A stretch of 64,000 bases of DNA, taken from contig NZ_CALDGS010000079.1 of NCBI RefSeq assembly GCF_937941905.1, positions 13,543 through 77,542 on the forward strand, in the 5' to 3' direction. This DNA comes from an uncultured Mycolicibacterium sp. GTDB lineage: Bacteria > Actinomycetota > Actinomycetes > Mycobacteriales > Mycobacteriaceae. Shown in pieces: positions 24,507 through 32,966 of this stretch (its first letter is position 1; each line of letters opens with the position of its first letter). A model generated the notes under the pieces. It saw only the letters and a program-made list of their open reading frames with translations. It made no database searches and was not told the DNA's origin. A program made the position numbers and the translations under genes.

Positions 24507-26939
24507 TCACTCTCGCGAACGCTGCCCGCCCGCTTTCGCGCGACCCGCCGCGTACCCGGCAGGCGCGTTGCCGATGACGCCCTGCGCCTCGAGTTCGGTG
24601 ATCTCCGCGTCGGTGAACCCGAGTTCGGCCAACACCTCGTGGTTGTGCTCGCCGAGCAGCGGGGCCGGGCGGCGGTGGAACCGCGGCGGACCGCCGGCCG
24701 GCCGCACCGGCACGGTGCTGTGCGGGACCGGGGGGTTCACCGGGTGCCCGACGGTCTCGAAGAAGCCGCGGTGGCACAGTTGTTCGAGCTCGATCTGCCG
24801 GTGCGGCTGCATCACCCTGGCCACCGGGACCCCGGCCGGCCACAGGGTCGCGACGATCTCCTCGCCGCTGCGCCGCGCACACCAGTCCGCCAGCCGGGCG
24901 TCGATGGTGTCGTGCGCGGCCCGCCGGCCGGCGGCGGTGTCGTAGGCCGGGTCGGCCGCCCAGGCGGGGTCGCCCAGCGCCCGGCGCAGCGCGGCCCACT
25001 GGGCGTCGTCGGCGACGGCGATGGCCACCCAGCAGTCGCGGCGGCCGAACTCGTCGATCTCGTTGGTGCGGTACAGATTCTGCGGCGCGGCGGCGGGCCC
25101 GCGGTTGCCGCTGCGGCCGAGCAGCGCACCGTGCGCGGTGTACTCGACGAGCTGTTCGGCGGTGATGCTCAGCGCGGCGTCGACCATCGCGGCCTCGACG
25201 AGCATGCCCTCGCCGGTGCGGCGACGGTGTTCCAGCGCCAGCAGCAACCCGACCAGCGCGTGGATGCCCGCATTGGGGTCCCCGATCGAGTACGGCTCGT
25301 ACGGGTTGCGGTCCGGGTAGCCGGTGAGCCAGCTGATCCCGGCGGCGGCCTCGATGACGTAGGCGAACGCCGGGTTGTCCCGCCACGGGCCGTCCAGCCC
25401 GAAACCGGGCATCCGCAGCATGATCGCGTCGGGCTTGATCCGTCGCACCGTCGGGTAGTCCAGGCCGAGCTGGTCGAGCACCCGGGGGGTGAAGTTCTCC
25501 GCGACGACGTCGGCGGTGGCGATGAGCCGTTCCAGCACCTCGCGACCACGGGGCTGCTGCAGGTCGAGGGTGAGGCCGAGCTTGTTGGTGTTCAGCCCGG
25601 AGAAGATCGGCGACCTCTCCCACCACTGCGCTTCGGTGACCGGGATGCCGGCGATGAGCCGGGTGCCGTCGGGGCGGCGGGTGGATTCGACGTGGATGAC
25701 CTCCGCGCCGAGCATGGCGAGCAGGTGGGTGCAGCTCGGTCCGGCCCAGAACGTGGTCAGGTCGATCACCCGCAGCCCGGCCAGCGGCAGCCCACCGCCC
25801 TGCCGCGGAACAGCATTCCCGGCACTGTCCCCTCCGGGATCACGACCGGGAACGCCGTTCCGCGGGGGAAGGGGCCGGCCCAGGCGCGGGGCGGGGGCGG
25901 GTGGCCGCAGCGGCGCCCCGGACAGCCGGTAGGGCGGGCCGGGCTGGCGGAACCCGTGCGGGTTGTCCACGATCGACCCGCGGGCCGTGAAGTGGTCGAG
26001 CTCGTCGAGGTTGGCGCCGTTTGCCACCGGCGCGTTGGGGATGCGGAACGCCGTTGCCAGTTCCCGGATCTCGTCGACGGTGTGGTCGGCGACCCAGGCG
26101 TAGAGCTCCTCGGCGTGCCGGTTGGCCTGCTCGGTGATGCTCAGCGGGCTGTCCTCGTCGATCCACTCCGGGTGCCCGGTCATCGCGCACAGGTCGAACC
26201 ACTGCTGGGCGGTGCCGCAGCCGAGGTCCACCAGCCCGTCGCGGGCACGCGCGATCCCGGGCACGGTGAGCCGGCGCGCGTCCCGCCAGGGCCGGCCCAG
26301 CATCCGGTGGTAGGTCACCGGATAGTAGGTCAGGCCGAGGATGCAGGCCTCGAGCACGGACAGGTCCAGCAGTTCGCCGTGGCCGCGGTAGGCCAGCGTG
26401 AACGCCGCGGCGTAGGCGCCGGCCAGGTACTCCCCCACCTGCCCGCCGACCTGCACCGGGGCCCGGTCCGGGGTGCCGCGGCCCAGTCCGACGATGCCGC
26501 CGGACCAGGCCTGCAGGGTGAACTCGGTGGCCGCCCGGTCCGCCCACGGCCCGTCCAGCCCGAACGGGGTGATCGCGGTGACGGTCAACCGCGGATGGTC
26601 GCGGTGGATCCGCTGCGGCGGGAACGCCTCGGCCACCGCCGATCCGCGCGACCACACCACCGCGTCGGCGCCGGCCAGCAGATCCCGTACCGGGTCGGGG
26701 TCGGCCGGGTCGACGACCACGCCGCGCTTCCCGCCGGCGAGGTAGGCGAACAGCGGTCCGCCGGTCACCGGATCCACCGCCGCCCCGGACGCCGACCAGC
26801 CGCGCAGTGGATCCCCCTGCGGCGGTTCGACCTTGACCACCTCCGCGCCGCCGTCGGCGAGCAGTTTCGTGCAGTAGGCACCGGCGATGCCCACCGACAG
26901 GTCGACGACGACGAATCCGTCGAGGGGGAACCGGCTCAC
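24507..26939 (-). CDS. Fused two-domain CaiB/BaiF CoA-transferase-like protein
   Basis: 810-residue protein made of two class III CoA-transferase domains (about 1-345 and 384-790) joined by a Pro/Gly/Arg-rich linker. At the position of the catalytic Asp (compare AYDLLIQA in the single-domain protein at 8226) domain 1 has Glu139 (TEFTLQAWSG) and domain 2 has Ala526 (AFAYVIEAAAG). Heterodimeric members such as BbsEF keep the Asp in only one subunit, so this may be a fused heterodimer using Glu, or a non-transferase derivative. The GTG at 26939 overlaps the hydratase stop (GTGA). The linker coding sequence carries a long inverted repeat (25803-25865). Confidence 0.88.
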   Translation of the reverse strand: MSRFPLDGFVVVDLSVGIAGAYCTKLLADGGAEVVKVEPPQGDPLRGWSASGAAVDPVTGGPLFAYLAGGKRGVVVDPADPDPVRDLLAGADAVVWSRGSAVAEAFPPQRIHRDHPRLTVTAITPFGLDGPWADRAATEFTLQAWSGGIVGLGRGTPDRAPVQVGGQVGEYLAGAYAAAFTLAYRGHGELLDLSVLEACILGLTYYPVTYHRMLGRPWRDARRLTVPGIARARDGLVDLGCGTAQQWFDLCAMTGHPEWIDEDSPLSITEQANRHAEELYAWVADHTVDEIRELATAFRIPNAPVANGANLDELDHFTARGSIVDNPHGFRQPGPPYRLSGAPLRPPAPAPRLGRPLPPRNGVPGRDPGGDSAGNAVPRQGGGLPLAGLRVIDLTTFWAGPSCTHLLAMLGAEVIHVESTRRPDGTRLIAGIPVTEAQWWERSPIFSGLNTNKLGLTLDLQQPRGREVLERLIATADVVAENFTPRVLDQLGLDYPTVRRIKPDAIMLRMPGFGLDGPWRDNPAFAYVIEAAAGISWLTGYPDRNPYEPYSIGDPNAGIHALVGLLLALEHRRRTGEGMLVEAAMVDAALSITAEQLVEYTAHGALLGRSGNRGPAAAPQNLYRTNEIDEFGRRDCWVAIAVADDAQWAALRRALGDPAWAADPAYDTAAGRRAAHDTIDARLADWCARRSGEEIVATLWPAGVPVARVMQPHRQIELEQLCHRGFFETVGHPVNPPVPHSTVPVRPAGGPPRFHRRPAPLLGEHNHEVLAELGFTDAEITELEAQGVIGNAPAGYAAGRAKAGGQRSRE
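25803..25865. repeat. Inverted repeat inside CoA-transferase linker
   Basis: 20-base arms at 25803-25822 and 25846-25865, complementary at 18 of 20 positions, with a 23-base loop. It encodes residues about 359-379, exactly the linker between the two CoA-transferase domains. The left arm contains the 17-base string also present at 24459-24475, so the linker may have arisen by insertion of a small palindromic element. Confidence 0.6.
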
Positions 26940-27892
26940 GGCTTTTCGCGGTTGGACTTGCTCAGCCGGAACTCCGGCGGGAACCGCATGTCGTTGTCGT
27001 TGACCGCATCGGCCAGCCCGGAGTCGATAGCCTCGTGCATGTCGAGGTCCTCGGCACCGTCGTTGGCCACCCCGTTGCCCATCGACTCGAAGAACGCGCT
27101 CAGCAGACTGCCCAGATACTCGCCCTGGTACTGCTTGTAGACCTCGAAGAAGATCTTCTGCTGGAACACCGTGTCCACCGGGCGGTTCCGGGCACACGCC
27201 AGCGCGTACTTGGCCACCTCGTCCTCGAGCTCGGCGCGCGGCACCACCTTGTTCAGGAAGTTGCACTGATACATCTCGGCGGCGGTGAACGGCCGCCCGG
27301 TGAAGACCATCTCGGCGAACTTGCGCAGGCCCATGGTCTGGATCCAGGTCCACATCCGCGGGCCCCAGCCGTAGTAGCGGAACGACGGGTGGCCGAACAG
27401 CGCGTCGTCGGAGGAGATCACCAGGTCGGCGTCGGCGCACTGGTAGAAGTGCCAGCCGTAGCAGTAGCCCTTGGCCTCGACGATGCTGATCTTCTTGAAC
27501 TCCTGCAGCGGCCGGTTGCCGGCCTGGGAGTTGGCGTACCAGGCGCTGATCGTCGCCCCGTTGCGGAAGGTGCCCGGCGGCGGGTAGCTGACGTCGCCGA
27601 CGCCCTCGTCCTCCAGCCGCAGCTCGGCCAGCCGCAACGCCGGGTTCTCGTTGCCCGCCATGAACTCCGGCAGGTCTGCGCCGCTGCCGAGGTTGTCGCC
27701 GACACCCCGGATCACCACTACCTTCACGTCGTTGTCGACGGTTGCCGCGCGCAGCACGTCGGCGTAGCGCAGCCGGGCGGCGGAGGTGGGCGCGTTGAGG
27801 TACTCCGGCCGGTCGAAGGTGATGGTGGCGATCCGGGTCTTCGGGTCCTTCTCGTAGCGGATGATCTCCTCGGGCCGCGGCCGGTCAGCCAT
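26936..27892 (-). CDS. Enoyl-CoA hydratase/isomerase family, long form
   Basis: 318-residue crotonase-fold protein, some 60 residues longer than usual. The first oxyanion segment is GVGDNLGSGADLPEFM and the second KGYCYGWHFYQCADADLVIS. Between them lies an insertion (about residues 85-125) rich in acidic and aromatic residues. The acidic catalytic positions are not obvious (ALFGHPSFRYYGWG), so a non-hydratase reaction such as C-C bond hydrolysis or isomerisation is conceivable. It overlaps the M24 gene upstream by eight bases and the CoA-transferase downstream by four. Confidence 0.83.
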   Translation of the reverse strand: MADRPRPEEIIRYEKDPKTRIATITFDRPEYLNAPTSAARLRYADVLRAATVDNDVKVVVIRGVGDNLGSGADLPEFMAGNENPALRLAELRLEDEGVGDVSYPPPGTFRNGATISAWYANSQAGNRPLQEFKKISIVEAKGYCYGWHFYQCADADLVISSDDALFGHPSFRYYGWGPRMWTWIQTMGLRKFAEMVFTGRPFTAAEMYQCNFLNKVVPRAELEDEVAKYALACARNRPVDTVFQQKIFFEVYKQYQGEYLGSLLSAFFESMGNGVANDGAEDLDMHEAIDSGLADAVNDNDMRFPPEFRLSKSNREKP

Positions 27893-29030
27893 GGACCGCC
27901 TCCATCCCGGTCCGCCCGAACGTCGGGCCGGCCGTGAGCACCTCGGGCCCGTCCTCGGCGATCAGCACCGCGTCGCGGTGGAACACCGCACCCACCCCCT
28001 GCTGCCAGACGTAGCCGGTGACGGCGAGCACCATGCCGACGTCGAGCCGCTCCTGTTCGGCGGTGCGGGCCAGGTGCGGGGTGACCACCGGCGGGTCGAA
28101 GCCCAGGCCCAGCCCGTGTGCGACGGCCATCGGCGGCAGCGGTTCCCCGGCCGCCTCGTAGGCACTGAGCAGGTCGCCGGTGACCGCGCCGGGCCGGCAC
28201 ATCATCAGCAGCCGCTCCCACAGCTCGTCGGCCCGCCGGTACAGCGCCCGCACCCGGTCGTCGGGCTCGCCGACCGGCCAGGTGCGGCCCACCTCGCCGA
28301 GGTAGCCGTCGGCGAGCACGCCGGCGGAGAAGGCCACCAGGTCGCCCTCCCGCACCGTGCCGTCGCTGCGGGCCCGCCGCCACGGATGGTCGGCGGAGGT
28401 CACCCACGCTCCCTCCTGGGTGGCCGGGGTGCTCACCCCGCCGGCCGCCTCGGCCTCGAGCACCGCACCGGCCAGCGCCTTCTCGGTGACGCCGGGCCGC
28501 AGTTCGGCCACCGCGGCCGACAGCGCCGTCTCGGCGACCTGCAGCGCGCCGCGCAGGGTGCGCAGCTCCGCCACGGTCTTCAGGCGCCGGGCGGCGCGCA
28601 TCGCCGGTTCGGCGTCGACGAGTTCGGCGGCGGGGAACGCCAGGGGCAGCAGTTGGGCGAACGTCGGGGTGAGCGCGTCGGTGCCGACGCGGCGGGCGTC
28701 GGCGGAACCGTCGATGCGTTTGAGCACTTCGATGAGCGTCATCGGGTTCCAGGCCAGGCCGTAGAGGTGGTCCCGCCCGATCTCCTCCGGAATGCCCTCG
28801 TCCCAGGTGCTGTTGAGATGGATCTCGCCGGTCTCGCGCACCACCGCGCAGATCGGGCCGAACGGCCGGGTGCCGGCCACCCACAGCTGCGGTGCGCCGG
28901 TGACGTAGCGGACGTTGGCCTGCCGGCCCAGGATCAGGATGTCCAGGTCGTGGGTCTCCATCTGGACCAGTGCCCGCTGCCGCCGGCTCAGCCGCAGCGC
29001 CAGGCTGTCGGGCAGGATCTCGGTGCTCAT
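27885..29030 (-). CDS. M24 (pita-bread) protein with degenerate metal site
   Basis: 381-residue creatinase/aminopeptidase P-fold protein. Aligned to its neighbour at 29038, four of the five metal ligands are changed: Asp to Ser235 (LVAFSAG), Asp to Glu246 (GYLGEVGRTW), Glu to Thr338 (GMVLAVTGY), Glu to Arg352 (VFHRDAVLI); only His305 (AVAHGLGLG) is kept. Creatinase itself is a metal-free M24 enzyme, so a C-N hydrolase is possible, as is a non-catalytic partner of the intact M24 protein encoded just upstream. It ends eight bases into the hydratase gene. Confidence 0.86.
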   Translation of the reverse strand: MSTEILPDSLALRLSRRQRALVQMETHDLDILILGRQANVRYVTGAPQLWVAGTRPFGPICAVVRETGEIHLNSTWDEGIPEEIGRDHLYGLAWNPMTLIEVLKRIDGSADARRVGTDALTPTFAQLLPLAFPAAELVDAEPAMRAARRLKTVAELRTLRGALQVAETALSAAVAELRPGVTEKALAGAVLEAEAAGGVSTPATQEGAWVTSADHPWRRARSDGTVREGDLVAFSAGVLADGYLGEVGRTWPVGEPDDRVRALYRRADELWERLLMMCRPGAVTGDLLSAYEAAGEPLPPMAVAHGLGLGFDPPVVTPHLARTAEQERLDVGMVLAVTGYVWQQGVGAVFHRDAVLIAEDGPEVLTAGPTFGRTGMEAVHG

Positions 29031-29037
29031 GGGCGTC

Positions 29038-30294
29038 CTATCTCCCCTGGTAGGGGTCGTAGGGGTAGTCGGTCAGCGGGGCGTAGCCCGCTTCGGTGAC
29101 GACGACGATCTCCTCGGCCCGGTAGCCGCCGGTGCCGTCCTCCCAGACGACCGGTTCGAGCACCAGCACCATGCCGGCCGGGAAGACGAAGTTGTCGTCG
29201 AACTCCTCGCCGAGATCGGTTCCGATCATCGGCATCTCGGCGGCGTTGGTGCCGATGCCGTGGCCCAGGTAGAAGTGCGGCAGCCAGGGCTTGACCCCGC
29301 CGTTGGCGGCGGTGGCCGCCCGGGCCAGATCCCCGGAGGTGGCACCGGCCCGGATGACCTTCAGGGTGGCGTCGAGGATGTCGCGCCAACGGTGGAACTG
29401 CTCGTGCTGGCGCGGGGTGGGCTCCGCGCCGACCAGCCAGGTGCGGCCGAAGTCCGAGCAGTACCCGGCGTAGGTGATGCTGACGTCGGTCCACAGCACG
29501 TCGCCGGTGCGCAGTTCGCGTTCGGTGGTCAGCAGCGGCAGGGCCAGGTCGCCGTGGGTGGTCCAGGTGCCCTCGGCGCGCGACGGCGGCATCACCTGCC
29601 AGATGGCCTCCAGCATGTTGGTGGTGGCGCCGAGTTCGAAGGCGCGCCGCACGAACCGGGCCGACAGATCGATCTGCCGCACGCCGGGCGCGAGCCGGGC
29701 CTGCACGTCCACCATGGCCTGCTCGGTGATCCGGCAGGCACGCCGGATGCAGGCGATCTGGTCCGGCGTCTTGGCGAGTTTGGCCGCGCCGACCACCGGC
29801 CCGGCGTCCTGCGGCGGTCCGCCCGGGAAGACCCGGTGCGCGGCCCGGCGCATCGCCCCGGTGAGTTCGTCGACGGCGACCACCGCGCCGGGCTTGACCA
29901 GGCCGGCCAGTACCCGCGCGAAATGCTCCACCCCCTCGTCGAATTCGAGGTACAGCGGCGGGTGCACGTGATCGGCCGGGAGTTGGGTGTCGAACGCCGA
30001 TCCCTCGCGGAAGGGCATGAACACGTGCGGGTGCTCGTCGTCGGCCAGCACGATCGCGACCGGCCGCTCGACGTGCGACAGGCCGGCGTCCAGCAGCGGC
30101 CAGCTCGCCCCGGTCGCGTACACCACGTTGCCGTTGCCGAGCAGCACGAGCGCGTCGACACCCCTGTCGGCCATGGTGGCCCGCAGCCGGGCACCGACCT
30201 CGCGGTACATCCGGGCGTGGTCGGGCTCGTCCGGGATGGTGAAGGTGGGGTCGGCGCCCGTGGCCGCCGACGCCCAACTGGTGGTGAGGGTCAT
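29038..30294 (-). CDS. M24 (Xaa-Pro peptidase-like) metallohydrolase
   Basis: 418-residue M24 family protein with all five metal ligands in place: Asp270 (LWTDVS), Asp281 (YCSDFGRTW), His345 (GHGIGTN), Glu380 (MVLVLEP) and Glu394 (YRAEEIV). The N-terminal creatinase-like domain occupies about the first 170 residues. In catabolic clusters such proteins are often not peptidases; hydrolysis of an amide, lactone or C-C bond in a pathway intermediate should be considered. Directly upstream of the degenerate M24 gene (gap of seven bases) and downstream of an amidohydrolase, it may form a hetero-oligomer with its paralogue. Confidence 0.88.
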   Translation of the reverse strand: MTLTTSWASAATGADPTFTIPDEPDHARMYREVGARLRATMADRGVDALVLLGNGNVVYATGASWPLLDAGLSHVERPVAIVLADDEHPHVFMPFREGSAFDTQLPADHVHPPLYLEFDEGVEHFARVLAGLVKPGAVVAVDELTGAMRRAAHRVFPGGPPQDAGPVVGAAKLAKTPDQIACIRRACRITEQAMVDVQARLAPGVRQIDLSARFVRRAFELGATTNMLEAIWQVMPPSRAEGTWTTHGDLALPLLTTERELRTGDVLWTDVSITYAGYCSDFGRTWLVGAEPTPRQHEQFHRWRDILDATLKVIRAGATSGDLARAATAANGGVKPWLPHFYLGHGIGTNAAEMPMIGTDLGEEFDDNFVFPAGMVLVLEPVVWEDGTGGYRAEEIVVVTEAGYAPLTDYPYDPYQGR

Positions 30295-30318
30295 GAGTTT
30301 TCCCGTCGCGACGGGCCG

Positions 30319-31497
30319 TTACACGAGGCCCAGGAACTGCTGGATGTTGGTGCTGACCACCTTCGCGGCGCGCTGCGGGCCGACCGCCCGCACGACGGCG
30401 GCCAGCGACCGCTCCGAGTAGCCGAAGGTGCTTTCGTTGTGCGGGTAGTCGCTGGACCAGAACACCCGGTCCACGCCGATCTCGTCGATCAGCCGCAATC
30501 CGAGCGGGTCCACCATGAACGACGCCCACATGTGGTTGTCCCAGTAGTGCCGGGGGTCGTGCCGCGGTTCGTGATTGAACATGTGCCGGTAGGAGGCCAG
30601 CAGGTGTTCGGCGTCCTGCAGCGCGGTGGGCACCCAGGCGATCCCGCCCTCGAACCAGCCGATGCGCAGGCCCGGGTGGCGGTCCAGGATGCCGGAGAAC
30701 AGGTACTTGGCGAACTGTTCGCGGAACGAGTCGACGTTGACCATCATGCCGACCACGACGCTGTTGTGCTCGCAGGGCGTCTTGGGCGGGGTCTCGCCGA
30801 TGTGATGGCTGACCGGCAGCCCTGCGGCCTCGATCTCGTCCCACACCGGGTCCATGGCGCGGCTGCCGTAGTCGTAGATGTTGCCGTCGTCGTCCTTGCC
30901 CGGGTTCAGCGGCAGCAGGAAGGTCCGCAGCCCGAGGTCCTTGAGCTGCCGCAGGGTGCTGCGGGTGCCCTTGGGGTCCCACCAGTTGATCAGGCCCACA
31001 CCGTAGAACCGGCCCTTGGACCGCTCCTGCAGGTCGGCGATGTGCTCGTTGTAGATGCGGAACACCCGTTCCCGGATGGCCTTGTCCGGGTAGTGGAACA
31101 GCGCCAGGACCGCGTTGGGGAAGGCCAGCTCCTTGTCGATGCCGTCCTCGGCCAACTCCCGGACCCGGGCCTCGATGTTGTTGGTGGCCGCCCCGGCCAG
31201 GTCGTCGTACTGCATCAGCACGCGGCCGAAATCGCCGCCCACCCAGGTCTTGCCCTTCATGCCGACCATGTAGGCGCCGTCCTCGTACCAGATCCGCGGG
31301 GCCGCGCCCTTGAGGTCGTCGGGGAAGCGTTCGTAGAAGATGTCCTCGGCCACCGAGATGTGGTTGTCGGCCGAGAACACCTCGGTGCCGGGCGGCAGGC
31401 CGACCTCGTCGGCGTGTTCGCGGAAGTGGCCGCGACGGAACTTCGGCGCGCCGAACCCCTCCGGGGGGTACAGCGTCGTGGTGGCAGGGGCTGACAT
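30319..31497 (-). CDS. Amidohydrolase 2 family protein
   Basis: 392-residue TIM-barrel amidohydrolase, related to the one at 11502. It shows FSADNHISVAED near the N-terminus, His pairs in PVSHHIGETPP, FEGGIAWVP and the Asp in SSDYPHNESTFGYS. The ATG at 31497 has GGAG eight bases upstream. It lies between the P450 and the two M24 genes in a leftward unit and probably acts as a hydrolase or decarboxylase on an oxidised intermediate. The N-terminal DNH in place of HxH is usual for this branch. Confidence 0.87.
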   Translation of the reverse strand: MSAPATTTLYPPEGFGAPKFRRGHFREHADEVGLPPGTEVFSADNHISVAEDIFYERFPDDLKGAAPRIWYEDGAYMVGMKGKTWVGGDFGRVLMQYDDLAGAATNNIEARVRELAEDGIDKELAFPNAVLALFHYPDKAIRERVFRIYNEHIADLQERSKGRFYGVGLINWWDPKGTRSTLRQLKDLGLRTFLLPLNPGKDDDGNIYDYGSRAMDPVWDEIEAAGLPVSHHIGETPPKTPCEHNSVVVGMMVNVDSFREQFAKYLFSGILDRHPGLRIGWFEGGIAWVPTALQDAEHLLASYRHMFNHEPRHDPRHYWDNHMWASFMVDPLGLRLIDEIGVDRVFWSSDYPHNESTFGYSERSLAAVVRAVGPQRAAKVVSTNIQQFLGLV

Positions 31498-31525
31498 CGG
31501 CGGCACTCCAATCGCTGGGGAGCGG

Positions 31526-32767
31526 TTACCAGGTGACGGGCAGTTCGTAGACCCCGTAGGCGAGCCGGTCGTGCTTGAACGGGATCTGGTCGATCGGCAC
31601 GGCCGGCCGCAGGTCCGGGATGCGGCGCAGCAGGGTGGGGAACACGATCTGCAGCTCGGCGCGGGCGAGCTGCTGGCCGACACACTGGTGACGGCCGTAG
31701 CCGAAGCCGAGCTGGGCGGCGTCCTCGCGGCGCAGGTCGAGCCGGTCCGGTTCGGGGAACGCCTTGGGGTCCCAGTTGGCCGGGGCGAGGTCGATGATGA
31801 TGCCCTCGCCGGCGCGGATGGTCTCCCCGGCGATCTCGATGTCCTCGACGGCCACCCGGCGCTGCCCGTTCTGGATGATGGACAGGTAGCGCATGAGCTC
31901 CTCGACCGCGGTGGCGATCGCCTTGGGATCGTCGGTGCTGCGCAGGAAATCGGCCTGGTCCGGGTGCTCCAGCAGGGCCAGCACCCCGATGCCGATCATG
32001 TTGGCGGTGGTCTCGTGACCGGCGATCAGCAGCCCGGTGCCGAGCTGGGCGGCCTCCTTGACGCTGATCTCGCCCGCCTTGACCCGCTCGGCCAGATCCG
32101 ACACGGCGTCCTCGGCCGGCTCGTCCATCTTCTTCTTGATCAGTTCGATGAGGTAGCCCGCCAGGCTCATCGCGCCCCGCTGCCCCTGTTCGGCGGTGGC
32201 GTAGCGGGCCAGCCCGACGTTGGCGTGGTGCTGGAAGAACTCGTGGTCCTCGTAGGGCACGCCGAGCAGTTCGCTGATCACCCGGGTGGGCACCGGCAAC
32301 GCGAGTTTGGTCACGATGTCGGCCGGCTTGTCGCCGGCCAGGATGTCGTCGATGCACTCGTCGGTGATCTGCTGGATGACCGGCCGCAGCCCCTCCACCC
32401 GCCGGAAGGTGAACGGCTTGGACAGCATCCGGCGGAACCGGGTGTGCTCCTCGGCGTCGGAGGTGAACACCGAGCGGGGGCGTTTGTGCACGGTGGCGAG
32501 CATGTGCTCGTTCCAGTGCGGGAAGCCGGGCCGGCGGTCGTCGACGCTGACCCGGGAGTCGGCGAACAGCGCCCGGGCCGCTTCGTATCCGGTGACCAGC
32601 CAGGGCGTGCTGCCGTCCCAGATCCGCACCCGGGAGAGCGGTTTCACCTCGTTCATGCGCAACATCGGCGGTGGCGGCGCGAACGGCCGCCGCGGGTCGC
32701 GCTCCATCGGGTAGTCCGGGATCTCGGCGGCCGGATCGGCGGCGGTTCCGGTGAGGGTCTCCGACAC
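31526..32767 (-). CDS. Cytochrome P450 (CYP105-like)
   Basis: 413-residue P450. The text RPFAPPPPMLRMNEVKPLSRVRIWDG, split over a proline-rich N-terminus, and VFTSDAEEHTRFRRML resemble the CYP105 group. I-helix IAGHETTANM, ExxR in EELMRYLS and heme loop FGYGRHQCVG are complete. The GTG at 32767 is chosen because AGGAG stands five bases before it; a GTG two codons earlier overlaps the ferredoxin stop. The ferredoxin gene directly upstream is the probable electron donor. Confidence 0.92.
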   Translation of the reverse strand: MSETLTGTAADPAAEIPDYPMERDPRRPFAPPPPMLRMNEVKPLSRVRIWDGSTPWLVTGYEAARALFADSRVSVDDRRPGFPHWNEHMLATVHKRPRSVFTSDAEEHTRFRRMLSKPFTFRRVEGLRPVIQQITDECIDDILAGDKPADIVTKLALPVPTRVISELLGVPYEDHEFFQHHANVGLARYATAEQGQRGAMSLAGYLIELIKKKMDEPAEDAVSDLAERVKAGEISVKEAAQLGTGLLIAGHETTANMIGIGVLALLEHPDQADFLRSTDDPKAIATAVEELMRYLSIIQNGQRRVAVEDIEIAGETIRAGEGIIIDLAPANWDPKAFPEPDRLDLRREDAAQLGFGYGRHQCVGQQLARAELQIVFPTLLRRIPDLRPAVPIDQIPFKHDRLAYGVYELPVTW

Positions 32768-32769
32768 TG

Positions 32770-32964
32770 TCACTCCTCGAGTTCGATGGCCCGGGCCGGA
32801 CAGGCCGCGGCCGCGCTGCGCACGGCCGCCACCCGGTCCGCCGGTGGTTCGGGATCCAGCAGCACCACGACGCCGTCCTCGTCGCGTTGGTCGAACACGT
32901 CACCGGCGTTGAGCACGCACTGGCCCGACGAGACGCACTTGTCCTGGTCCACCGTCACTTTCAT
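32770..32964 (-). CDS. 3Fe-4S ferredoxin, P450 partner
   Basis: 64-residue ferredoxin with CVSSGQC and a distal CPARAIELEE. The central motif residue is Ser, differing from the His and Asn of the other two ferredoxins here, which may tune redox potential or partner choice. The ATG has GGGAGG nine bases upstream. It begins two bases after the end of the TetR gene and runs into the P450 gene, so regulator, ferredoxin and P450 are on one transcript. Confidence 0.9.
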   Translation of the reverse strand: MKVTVDQDKCVSSGQCVLNAGDVFDQRDEDGVVVLLDPEPPADRVAAVRSAAAACPARAIELEE

Positions 32965-32966
32965 GC

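Noticed and set aside
24507..26939. Two separate CoA-transferase genes
   Set aside because: The frame is open without a stop through the linker and no start with a ribosome site is seen at the second domain, so a fusion is the simpler reading.
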